Assembly: GCA_020912385.1 (NCBI GenBank)
Contig: CP087213.1
Location: 930,001-994,000, forward strand
Source of the DNA: Neofusicoccum parvum
Lineage: Eukaryota > Ascomycota > Dothideomycetes > Botryosphaeriales > Botryosphaeriaceae
DNA: 64,000 nt
Direction of reading: 5' to 3'
The notes under the pieces were generated by a model. It saw only the letters and a program-made list of their open reading frames with translations. It had not been told where the DNA came from and ran no database searches. Below are positions 24,112 to 34,182 of the stretch, in pieces. Each line of letters begins with the position of its first letter. Position 1 is the stretch's first letter. The translations under genes were made by a program, and so were the position numbers.

Positions 24112-25817
24112 TTATTTAGCTTTGCTCCTGAAACTTCCCTCAAAGCCAGGCCTAGCCTTCTTCTTGCCTGCCTTGAGTTTATTCGCCTTCTTGCCGGGCT
24201 TGGTACCTTTCTCCTCCCTGCGTTTCCGCAAATTGTCCTCGCGCTTCTTCTGACGTATCTCCTTGCCCTTCTGTACGCCTGCAATGCGCTCAGTCCACTC
24301 ATTCTCGCTCTTCTTCTTCTGTTTCTCCTTGCGCTTGAGCGTCTTTTTGAGCAAGTTCGTGTCATCCTTAACCTTCTCGCCGTGGGCGCGCTTCTTGGCA
24401 TTCAACCAGAGGTCCTTGGATTCAATTTCTCTCCGCTTCTCCTCATCAAGACCAGCAAGGCGCTGCTTCTTCTTTTCGGCAGCCTCCAGTGCCGTCTTAG
24501 GGTCCGACCTGCCCTTCTTCTTCTTAGCATCGACAAGGTTTGAAGCGGTCATATCCATCTGCTGTCCATCATCGAAAGTGATGCGACCGAACGAGAAGTT
24601 ATTCTCCTGCTCCATAGGTGAAAAAATGTCGGGCGTGCCAGGGGAGCCCGAGCCACGAAGCCGCGCTAGCTCTGCCTCTGCTGCCTTACGCTGCTCGTCC
24701 TCCTTTGCTTGCTTGCGGATCTCCTTCTTTCGTTGACGTCTCTCCTCCTCCTTACGCCTACGCGCTTCCATGAGCTCCTGGCGATTGCGGGCGGGCTTGC
24801 CATCTATGCCGTCTGCCTTCCGTGCGGTACGGAGAGCCTCTATCCTAGCTTGTAGCCTTGCCTTGAGGACTTCCTGGTCAACTTGGGGCATCTGAATCTT
24901 GCCGGTCTTGTCTTTTAACTTCTTCGAGGTCTCGGACGTGGTGGGCGGGACAACAGACGACGTGGAAGAGGCAGAGGGGATGGCTGACGAAGCAGGAGAT
25001 TCGGGACCGGGCGACGGGGAGACAGAGGTCCAAGAGTTGTCGTCCTTGTCATCTTCTATGAGACCGCTGACGTCGACCTTTTCGATTTCTTCATCAGAAA
25101 CAGCAGCGCTCGATTCAGCATCGGAGTCCTTTTCGATTGGAGTGGCCTTCTTCTTTCCCTTCGGCTCGTTCTTCTTCCCATCCGTCTTGTCGGCGTCGGG
25201 GTTGGATGCGTTAACAGAGGCGGAATCTGGGTGCTGCTTCTTGGCTTGAGCCTTCTCCTGCTGCTTCTGCTTCTTTTGCAGCCTCCTCTTCTGCTTCTCC
25301 TCCCGCTTGCGGCGCGTCTCTTCGTCTTCTTCCTCGGGGTCCTGGCCCTTATCAGCAGCGGCCTCGCCCAGCTTCTGCTTCTTCGGGTCCTTTGGTTTGA
25401 GTCCCTCACGCGGCTTTTCTTTGCCCGGTGCGTCCAGATCAGAGATGTCGTCGCTGTCGTCGTCGCCGTCCAGCTGCCGCTTACGCTTACGCTCGTTCTC
25501 GTCCATGACGTCTTTGGCGGTCTGGATATTGCCCGGATCCAGCTTCGCGCGTCTTGCGGCCTTCTTCTGGGCTTTGGACTGCTTCTTGCGCTGCCATTGG
25601 TCCTGCACACGACGGCTTAGCAGGCGTCGGGCTCGCGGAAACGGGCTCACATACACTTGTGTCTTGGCCGTAGTACTGCTTGGCGGGAATGAGGGACATG
25701 AGGCCCTCGAAGGCCTGGGCGTGGCTCTGGAGACGCTCCTGTGCGGCAGGTCTGTCAGCGGACTGGGGTCGAGGCAGCGGGGTCTGAGGAACGGCGCACC
25801 TCGAGGTCGTCGGCCAT
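24112..25817 (-). CDS. Ribosome biogenesis protein SURF6/Rrp14
   Basis: Nucleolar RNA-binding protein for assembly of both ribosomal subunits. Exons 25800-25817, 25655-25738 and 24112-25602 give 530 residues. The 18-nt first exon encodes 'MADDLE' and is followed by 'ERLQSHAQAFEGLMSLIPAKQYYGQD', the conserved N-terminal SURF6 motif, which only forms after splicing. The middle is strongly charged (Lys/Glu runs, acidic 'DGDDDSDDISDLD') and the C-terminal SURF6 domain includes 'KARLQARIEALRTARKADG', 'KTALEAAEKKKQRLAGLDEEKRREIE' segments and 'LLKKTLKRKEKQKKKSENEW'. It ends in a basic 'GKKKARPGFEGSFRSKAK' tail, as in Rrp14. Long coiled, lysine-rich stretches make composition biased. It is head-to-head with the gene at 26462. 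Confidence 0.92.
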
Positions 25818-26461
25818 GGCGGCAATGCACGGCAAGCAGGTCGCGGGTCCGGGGCTGGGCGCAGGGCCTGGCAGAGCTCGCAGAGCGCTGGGACGGGCGG
25901 GCGGGCTTGGGTGGACGGTGGGTGCTGCGCAGAAGCGTTCACAAAGTTTCGTGCAGTGCGCGGAAATCTTGGCTCCCAGCTCGCAAAAATCGGGCGGCCC
26001 GTGCACCCGGGCGCTCGGACAGGCTCGCTGCGCGCTGCTGGCTGCTGGCGCGCGCTCGGTGGCGCACGACACCACCGCCTGCCAGAGGCCTGTCGCTGTC
26101 CGCGCAATAGCGCGGTCGCAGACGTCGTTGCATTGCGGCAGAGGCCCGTGGCCGCTCATGCGCCACGCTGCGTTGGCCGTGCCTCGCCACGGAGCGCCTG
26201 GGCAAACGCGCAAGCACGTCCGACTGCTCAGCCTCCCCTGCCACGATCAGGGCAGGCACAGCGCGAACCGTCAGGCGCCGGCCCAGCCAGCTCCACGCCT
26301 GAGTCGCGAGCTTCTCCAGCGCTCGCTCACCCTCCATCAGTTCCATTTAAGCACCAGCCGCCGCCCCGCCGCTGTCCGCACGCCCTGTGATTCCTGCCGC
26401 CCCGCCGCCCAGCGCTGTTTCGTTTGTTTACATCCTGCCTGCTGCCCGCCGTGACTGGAGC
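25818..26461. promoter_or_regulatory. Shared upstream region, SURF6 and unknown gene
   Basis: 644 bp between divergent starts. GC-rich, with several antisense open frames that lack any family motif. No gene is seen. Confidence 0.4.
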
Positions 26462-28356
26462 ATGACATCGGCCGTCGAGGCAAAGTCGCTGTCGGCTCTG
26501 ACAATCCTTGCTTCGAACCCTCCCCGCTACCCGCGCAATCCCACCCACGAGAGGCATGAGCCGCTGGTGCTCTACATCGAGCGCGTGCCCGGCAGCAAAG
26601 GCGAGTCCTGCCGTTCTGCCGCCCAACTCCCGCGCTTGCAGCCGAGCTGACGCAGCCCAGATGTTTTCCTGACGCCGATGAAGCCCCGCGAGAAGGTGGT
26701 GACTGCTGAGGATGTGCAGAGCTCGCTGTACTATCTGCACTTTGATTCGCCTGGCGACGAGGACCTGAAGGCTCACGCGCTGGTCAACGGACCGCCGCCA
26801 AACCCCGACGCCGTAGACTCCACGCCCATCATCCGGAAGCCTGTGCGGCGGCCCCTGCCCTCTGTTCCACCTGACCAGCCAGCACTTTCTCCCTCGAACT
26901 CGATCAAGAGAAAGCCGATATCGTCCATCCCGGCCCTGTCTATCAGGGTCGACACTGAGGAATTGCACAATGTCCCACCATCTGCTCCCTCGCAGCCAGC
27001 AATGCTTCCTGGCCCCATGGCCCATCGCCGCGGACGCTCGACTGAGCTACCGGGTACGCAGCAAGAAAATCTGCGCCCCACCATGGAGAACCGCCGCTGG
27101 TCAGCTCAGCCACCCGCTCGAGGGCCCTCGCCTTTGAGGCAAAAAGCCGAGCTTCCCTTCTGGATGCAAGACCAACCAAAGCGGCGAAAAAGCCCTGCAA
27201 GAGAACCCGAATCCCCTTACCCGACAAAGGGTGGCTTTGACGACCGCGCCGAATCCGGTCTGTTCTCTCCCGGGGCTGCAGAGTCTGATCAGGGCATGTC
27301 CCTGACCCTCATCAGACGCGATCCAGCATCAGGGGCCCAGTGGAACGTTGGCAAAGTCAAGGACCCCCCTGGTTTCGAGATATACTCGGACAACTTTGGT
27401 CGCCCTATCCAAGAAAGAGTGAGGAAACCTGCCGCGCCACTATACATTGACATCAACAATCCTGGGTACTCCAAGTTCCTCTTCAATCCTGATGTCTCTT
27501 CTCCAAGACATAGCGAAGAAAGCATGAGTTCTTTCCGAAGTGGCCAGGGCGGCTCCAGGAGCTCCTTTCAAAGTCCAACTGGTCCTATGCCAGTGGACAG
27601 CACCTTTCGGAGAAGGATGTGGTATGAGGGCTCTAGGTTTACCCCGGATTACTTTGGTCATAAGAAGACTCTATCGAATGAGTCGAACCTTGGTGTACCT
27701 GGAAGCAATCTAGCGGGAGATCGTTCGTCGGTGGATGAATTTGACAGCCAAAGGCGTATTTCAATGGGACCGCAAGAGAAAAAATCCGGCTACAGAGGAT
27801 ACGTTTTTGAGAGCCCATGGAACGGAAGATGCGAGTTCGTCACTGGTGGTGCTGGAGACTCTTTGAAGGTTGGATCCATACAGTTTTCCGGAGCGTGCAT
27901 GATATTGACAGGTGCCAGTGTCGTCATATTCTCCCAGTCTCGAATTCCGCAATCCAGACACCTGAGGCTGTTACGATCAGCGAGTTGCGCTTCAACCTTC
28001 CCGCCATGCGAGGCCAGTCATCGAATGCCGACGAGCGCGCGCCAAAGCGCTCTTCCTTCCTGCACCGATCCCCAATGCGCAGGCACTCACCATCCGTGTC
28101 ATCATCGGGCGCTAGCGCGCAGGATATCTTGGGAGGTGTGGCATCCCTCGATTTGTCACTGGGGCTCGAGTACGCAGGCGGTGGGTTTGGAGGGAAACAA
28201 GCAAAGCTCGGGAAGCTAATCATCCGAGACGAGGGACTGAAGATGATGGACCTGGTTGTTGCAGCAAACATGAGTTTATGGTGCAGGGCCTATGAGAAGG
28301 TGGAAGCCGCTGGACGGTCTCGGAATGACCCTCGAAACAGTACCGATGGTCCCTGA
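26462..28356 (+). CDS. Conserved fungal protein of unknown function with a GC-AG intron
   Basis: Three exons, 26462-26600, 26661-27868 and 27919-28356, give 594 residues. The N-terminal block ('MTSAVEAKSLSALTIL', 'HEPLVLYIERVPGSKDVFLTP', 'SLYYLHFDSP') looks like a compact conserved domain. A disordered, serine/proline-rich centre follows, and then a second conserved block: 'LYIDINNPGYSKFL', 'FRRRMWYEGSRF', 'YVFESPWNGRCEFVTG', 'ISELRFNLP' and, near the end, 'LDLSLGLEYAGGGFGGKQAKLGKLIIRDEGLKMMDLVVAANM' positions. The first intron (26601-26660) starts with GC, not GT; only this donor keeps the frame. The second intron has an atypical GTTGGA donor. I do not recognise a named family; I recall similar uncharacterised proteins in other filamentous ascomycetes, which I cannot verify here. 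Confidence 0.75.
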
Positions 28357-28617
28357 GTATTCGGCGGCTCGGTGACGTTGGGGAAGAAGTTCCGGAGGAG
28401 AGCATCGCTCTTGACTTTAATTTGAATGAGCTCACAGCGGTGCTGCTTCACTCCACATCGTTGTTTGCTTTCACTTTCTTCTTCACCTAGCAGGGCAAAA
28501 CGTCTTCCGCTATCTTTACCCTTCCACGTCTCTTCAACAGTCTTCGTCAGACCCACCCACGCTACGTCTCGCCCAACCTATTTCCTCGCTACACCCACGG
28601 TCTACGAAAGCGCCAAA

Positions 28618-29869
28618 ATGCCGCGCCGGGCACTTGGCACGTCCAGCTTCGACATCGTGGCACAGGAAGCCGCGGGCGCATTCCAGCTTTGGGGGGTGAT
28701 TCACAAGGAACCTGCGAAGTTTCAAGCCGCCCGATCGCTGTACATCCAGATCTCTGCGGACCGGTCCGACCACTTCGACGACGATCAGTGGGCCCTCGCT
28801 CTCGAGGCGATCCGCCCGGGCAATGTACGTCGCTCGAGCTTCCAAATCGGTCAACTCACTAGCTGCTAACCTGGCTTTTGCAAAGGTCCCACACAACCTG
28901 AAGGTTATCAAGATCGAGATCGTCGGCGAAGCATGGTTCGAGCCATATTCCAGGACGGTGCTCTCATTGTCTAGCTCAGACGGTGTGCGCACGCGTGCGC
29001 AGAACACGCCGCTCGACTCGAAGCCGCCACCTTTACACTTCTCCGAAGGGACCTTGGTATTTCTCGCCGAACGTGCTGTTATCAAGGCCCTATCCAACAT
29101 TCGTGGCGTCGAAAAGGTTGAGATCATGGGACCAATGCAAGCGGACTTGAAGAAGCAGCTGGCAGTAGCCATGACGACGCGGGCTGGTCGAAAGGTGCGC
29201 GATTGGCGATACGGTGGAGGCTTGCGGTCGGATGACGAAATCAGCTGGGGGACCTGGTCTGCGACGATGCAGCCCACCGACGAGGAAGAAGAGTATGCCG
29301 CCACAGCATACGAGCTGAACCCGTTCCCTTCTCAGGCTTTCATTCCTAAACAGCCCATGCAGATCCTTGCCTACCCCCATTTCGAGCCCAATCGCGCGCC
29401 CTCGTTTACAACAGTCGGACTCTTCGGCGAGATCGCCAAACCAAAAATTCCTCTGGACGACAGAGCCAGCCCCGACGGCATCCTCAAGTACGCCGAACCA
29501 GACGACTACGACAGCGACGACTCATTAGCAAGCACCATTCGCATCAAGCGAGCTGATAGTCCCTCAGATGAGAACGTGCACTATCAGGCGCAGTTCCCGC
29601 CCTCGCCATCGCGAGACCCAGCTCATGTCAATTTCAAGACGGAATACACAGACAGCTGCGGCACACAGGCGGTGTCTCGTCGGCACACGGCCGGGTTCAA
29701 GAGCAGAGTGCTGTCCACGGGCGAAGCTGCCAGGACTGAGAGTGCCATGGAGGCAGGTGGTGGGTATGACGGCAAGGATGGCAAGGAGCAAGATGAAGGC
29801 TTTGGTCGGGATCAAGAGACGGACTCGATTCCGTCGGACGACTCGGCCGACGCGGACTACGAAGAATGA
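28618..29869 (+). CDS. Conserved fungal protein, function unknown
   Basis: Two exons, 28618-28824 and 28886-29869, give 396 residues. The N-terminal 180 residues look globular: 'SSFDIVAQEAAGAFQLWGVIHKEPAKF', a short acidic segment, 'WALALEAIRPGNVPHNLKVIKIEIVGEAWFEPYSRT', and 'ALSNIRGVEKVEIMGPMQADLKKQL' (each longer piece quoted in part only to locate it is at residues 9-35, 56-91 and 148-172). The second half is disordered and acidic and ends in 'SDDSADADYEE'. No catalytic motif, signal peptide or membrane helix is visible. The first block hints at an alpha/beta fold. It lies 261 bp downstream of the other unknown gene in the same direction. Function is not assigned. Confidence 0.72.
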
Positions 29870-30592
29870 AGGCTGGACAAGTGGCGCGACAGGGACAACA
29901 TGGTCACGGACGCGCGAACGGGCTGCAACAGACGGGTCTTGTAAGACTGGAAGGTTGAGACACAGCGATGAGGTACTCGCCCGGGCAGGCCGATGCGGTC
30001 CACGGACCAGGTTCTATTGTTGTACCAACGCAAGGCGGTACGTCTGGGGAAGCGTCTTCCAGCATCAGGCAGGACACGGTTAATCTTATAGGCGAGTGGA
30101 GACTGCTGACTGGACACGGCGGGACCCAAAATAGTCGTGGGCGCGCGGGAGGGGTCCGCTTTGGGGTTTGGAGCGTGTTGGATTAGGCAAGAGCCCTGCC
30201 GGCGCGCTCATCAGACAGGACAAATGGATCAGTAGACATTCGATCGGATGACGTTGGACTGCCGGATCGGCCGCGGCGCCGGACTGGCGTGGGCACGAGC
30301 TAATTATGGATGTGGTGGGCGCCCTCGTGGCCCGCAGGGAACCAACCCCAGAGATACGCTCGGGCCAGAAGCTGTGCAGCTGCATATACGGACCTAAGTC
30401 GACAGCAGGCGAGCGAGAGTTCTTCCGCCTGTGGGTGCGGCGGCGCGCACTACTGGGACGCGGGCTGGCGACGCGAGAGCTGGCGGCTGGCGGTGGCCGC
30501 TGGCGCATTCGGCGCGGGGGTTACGAGCGCCTGCCTCCACGGCACAGCGGGCTGATAAATCCCTTGCTAATCGGCGGCGCGCACCGCTCGAC

Positions 30593-30690
30593 CGTCGCCA
30601 GAGCCATCGCCAGAGCCATCGCCAGGGTCATCGCCAGGGGCATCGCCAGAGTCATCGCCAGGGTCATCGCCGTCGCCGTCGCCGTCGCAG
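30593..30690. repeat. 12-bp minisatellite CATCGCCAGRGY
   Basis: Six tandem 12-bp units, 30593-30664, with consensus CATCGCCAGRGY, followed by a run of GTCGCC hexamers to about 30690. A related GCCATCGCC/GCCGTCGCC stretch continues at 30713-30743. Units differ at positions 1-2, 10 and 12. It lies about 580-670 bp upstream of the homeobox gene ATG. Confidence 0.9.
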
Positions 30691-31200
30691 CGCACGCACC
30701 CGACGAGGCCGAGCCATCGCCGCCATCGCCGCCGTCGCCGCCAGCGTCATCGCGCGCGTGCAGTGCTGGCCCCGGCCGCACCCGCACCGGGCCTGCAGCC
30801 ACCGCCTGCCCCCAGATCTCGCTCTGCAGCCGGAAATAACTGGCGGCTGGCCATTGAGCTCGTCCGCCGGCACGGTCCGACGCCACCTGACGACACCGTC
30901 GCTCGAAGCAGCCGTCAGCTCCAGGGAACGTGCGCGCCAGCGCTATTTTTACGCCCACCACTCACACGCTCGTCTGTCTTTTCCAGACTTTTCTGCGCCG
31001 AACCACGTAATCAGCTGGTGCCCTTTGTCATGGCTGGCCCACCAACTCTCCCCCGGGGGCCGTTTCTTGTAGGGCTGCCGCACGGGCACGTTACTTATGC
31101 GGGCTTACCTGAAGCTGATAAACAGGGCGCCGTGAGTAAGCAGCACGGGGCGTTCAGGAACGCATGAGGCTCTGAGCTGCCGTCCGAGCAGAACCGCCAG

Positions 31201-31207
31201 TATAAAT
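31201..31207 (+). promoter_or_regulatory. TATA box of the homeobox/zinc-finger gene
   Basis: TATAAAT, 60 bp before the ATG at 31267, a suitable distance for a TATA element with a short leader. Confidence 0.5.
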
Positions 31208-31266
31208 GGTTTTTGCTTTATATTCGTGCCGTGCCCGGGGCATCCTCGCTCCACCACACCTTGACA

Positions 31267-33422
31267 ATGGATTACGGGAGGCAGGGAAGCCACGAGGACG
31301 ACGACATGCAGCCGTACTTCCACCCCCAGCATGCTCTGATGCAGCCGTGGTCCGAGCCCATGCAGCAGCAGCCTGAAGACATTCCGTGGAACTATGGTGG
31401 GTCTGCGTCGAATTGGTACGCCGCCGCCTTGATACTCTGTCCAGCCCCCATACTCACGCTGCCAGGTGGCTCCCGCACGAAACTCCAGACCAGTTCGGCC
31501 AGTTCGGCCATTTCCCGCCTCAACCAAGCGGAGCCTGGCCCGTCGACCACTACCCGCCCGCCCCTCTCGATTTTCAGGGCGCTCAGTTTCACCCAACCGC
31601 CACCTTGCCTCCGCCCGACTTCGAGCCGATCCCCACCACCGGCCAGCTGATCCCGGACGACGAGCTGGACAGTCTGCTGAACCCGCACCCGCCGGGCTTC
31701 CCGTCGGATCTCGAGCCCAACCACCCGGAATTTCAGGGGAAGCAGCGAGTGCGCCAGCGCATCTCCTCTCCCGCCAAGGCCATTCTGCAGAAGTGGTTCG
31801 ACGATCACATAGAAGATCCCTACCTGGAGAGAGAGGATGTTTCCACGCTATCAGAAGCCACTGGTCTCACGGCACGCCAGGTGAGGACGTTTTTCGCGAA
31901 TGCGAGGGCCAGGAAACTGCCGGGGCCTGCCCCCAGCCAGCTCTCCCCACCCGCCTTCTCCTCAACAGACAGCGGCAGAGAGACCAAGGTTGCCCGTGTG
32001 CCCAGTTCCAAGGCAAAGCAAAGACAGGGGGGCAGTGTGCCTCCGGTAAAGCCAGACCCTGGCGCGCAGCTGAGAAGTGCGCTCCCGAGGCAGCAGAGCC
32101 CAATGCAGCGGTATTTGTCCAGTTCGCCCGAAGACGAGGGGGTGTCGGAGGAAGCCCTGCGGCACGCGGCAGCCTCGTACGCGCCTCAGTCGTCAGCGCA
32201 GGCGAACACGGAGGGGCACGGCTCGGCGCCAACCAGGAATCCCGATGCGTACTCGGAAGCAGCAAGCAGCAACTCGTCGAATTCGTCCCATGCAAGCATT
32301 GATTCGGCAGTGAATCGCGTACCCCGCCGCGGCCGTAAGCGACATCGCGGCTCTCAGCGCCGTAGCAACACGGTGGTTCGCGAGCGCACCGATCAGAGCA
32401 AAATCTTCCAGTGTACCTTCTGCAACCGCGACTTTGCCCAGAAATACGACTGGCGCCGCCATGAGGAGTCGGTCCATATCCCACAGAAGGAGTGGATTTG
32501 CATGCCAGACGGGCCCGTCCGCGCGGCTGACGACGATAGCGGACTTCAGTTTTGCGTCTTCTGCGAGCAGGCAAACCCGTCCTACGAACACCTCCAGCGT
32601 CACAACTACGCCCCGTGCCTAACGGCGCCCCAGCCCTCGCGTACCTTCACTCGCAAAGACAAGCTGATCCAGCACCTAGGCCAGGTCCACAAGCAGTCTC
32701 AGATGTCGCCCACGATGCAGACGTGGTGCCGCCGCGTCTCCCGCAACATTGCCATCGCCTGCGGCATCTGTGGCGTGCGCCTCTCCACCTGGAACGAGCG
32801 CGTCGAGCACATCTCCGCCCACTTCGCCGACGGCCTCGACATGCGCTACTGGCTCGGAGCCCCTGGCGGCGTCGTCTCCTTCGCACCAACGCCAGCCGGC
32901 CACCACCACCACCACTACGAACAGTCCTCCTCATCTGCCTCAACCACAAACATCGACCCCCTCTTCCCAGCCTACAACTCCTCGACGTCCTCGATCCCCA
33001 GCCAGACCGGCTTCCACCACCCCTGCACCCACTGTCCCGTCCGCTTCCCTCGCTACTCCGAAACCGTCTTCCACGAGCGCCGGGCCCACCGCGTCTACAA
33101 GATACGGCCGCAACCCACCGAGGACGGCAGCAACATCATGAACCCCCTGCAGCCATGCACCGAGAAGCTCGCCTTCAGCGGTGGCGGTGGCGGTGGCGCT
33201 GCCGGCGCCGCCGGGGGCGTGGGGCGCGGAGGGGCGATGGCGTCGGTGATGCAGCAGCAGCACCATCACCGAGCCGCGGACGCGCCTGTCGCGGCCATGC
33301 TGCTGGGCGGCGGCAGCGGGAGGAGGAGCAAGGCGCTGCTGGGGGAGGATGGCCAGAAGGGCGCGGGCAGGGGAGGGGGTGGCGCCGGAACCGGAAGGCC
33401 CTTTTGGCGAGATCAGCTGTGA
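31267..33422 (+). CDS. Homeobox plus C2H2 zinc-finger transcription factor
   Basis: Putative sequence-specific DNA-binding regulator of the fungal homeobox/C2H2 group. Exons 31267-31396 and 31489-33422 give 687 residues; the intron acceptor at 31488 was chosen because it keeps the phase, and a shorter alternative near 31466 is possible. A KN-type homeodomain spans about residues 128-187 ('RISSPAKAILQKWFDDHIEDP' region to 'ARQVRTFFANARARKL'); the third helix has FFANAR where WFxNxR is usual. Zinc-finger segments follow at about 348-375 ('CTFCNRDFAQKYDWRRH'), 397-420 ('CVFCEQANPSYEHLQRH'), 430-445, 466-490 ('CGICGVRLSTWNERVEH') and 557-580 ('CTHCPVRFPRYSETVFH'). A poly-histidine run and Gly-rich tail are present. 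A TATA box and a long repeat-bearing upstream region precede it. Confidence 0.88.
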
Positions 33423-33478
33423 GGTCTTCGTCCGCCCGGTGCGCGCTTACGCCTTCTTATGAATATAGCAGGTCGGAG

Positions 33479-33492
33479 TTTTTTTTTTTTTT
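33479..33492. repeat. Poly-T tract
   Basis: Uninterrupted T run about 57 bp after the homeobox gene stop codon. Sequence length at such runs can be unreliable. Confidence 0.8.
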
Positions 33493-34034
33493 GGTGGTTC
33501 GGCGGCACACGTCACTTTACGGCAGCGGGCTTGCTTTACGGTTCGCACATGTACAGAGGGCATAGTTGAGTTCACAATCGTTGAAGGACCTGGAAATACG
33601 GCGTATTTTGGGTGTTCGAAACAGGGTAAGGCAACAAATGGTTCGAATAGACGGAGCGCCATTATAGACGGATGGGATAGAAGAGTAGCTAGACTACGGA
33701 TACCCTCGCTTGCTTTGGGCGCACTGATAAACGGATGTGCTGCGCACCCTTTCTTTATCACTTCCATTTGAATCGCGGTGCCATGGTGATGTAATACGAA
33801 GTGCTTTAATCTCGTTTTATTTCCGTCTGACTGAAAATCTCAAACTAACAAACCCCAACCAGGCGTTGAGGATCCCGATAAACTCCTGTGGCGTTATTAG
33901 TTGGGTATTTCCCTCACGCTTGCATGAAACCCCATCAAAAATCTTTAGCCAACTGTAATTGCAGATACTCCTTTACCGTAGGATGCGTGCCTGTCGTATG
34001 GCTTCGTGGCTCTCGTCTTGATCCGTCATGTGAT

Positions 34035-34059
34035 GCTTGAAGAAAAGAAAAGAAAAGAC
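34035..34059. repeat. AAAAG pentanucleotide run
   Basis: Four to five AAAAG/AGAAA units in the 3' flank of ATG9. Outside coding sequence. Confidence 0.75.
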
Positions 34060-34182
34060 ATCAGTGCAAGTCAAATGCCGACCCGTCTAGTTGAATCCCG
34101 CAGAAAAAGCATACTTTCATGCTCGAAAGTTGTGTGTCCTTGTAAATAACGCCGATGTGTTTACTAGCAGTGCATTGGCCAA

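Larger units (their letters stand above)
29870..31266. promoter_or_regulatory. 1.4 kb upstream region of the homeobox/zinc-finger gene
   Basis: The interval between the unknown gene's stop and the homeobox gene. It holds a 12-bp minisatellite (30593-30690), a GC-rich low-complexity stretch up to about 30830, and a TATAAAT box at 31201-31207, 60 bp before the ATG. A long promoter is common for fungal developmental regulators. The frame 30306-30839 is open only because the repeat unit is a multiple of three. Confidence 0.5.
33423..34182. other. Convergent 3' flanks with T tract
   Basis: 760 bp between the homeobox gene stop and the ATG9 stop. It contains a 14-base T run at 33479-33492 and AAAAG repeats at 34035-34059. 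No gene is seen. Confidence 0.45.

Noticed and set aside
30306..30839. 177-codon plus-strand frame with a repetitive middle
   Set aside because: The frame stays open because the 12-bp minisatellite is a multiple of three; the product is low complexity.
33479..33492. Poly-T as the tail of a retroposed sequence
   Set aside because: No target-site duplication or retroposed body is visible, and the neighbouring genes have introns.
32552..33565. 337-codon plus-strand frame, Pro/Arg-rich
   Set aside because: Alternate frame of the homeobox/zinc-finger gene.
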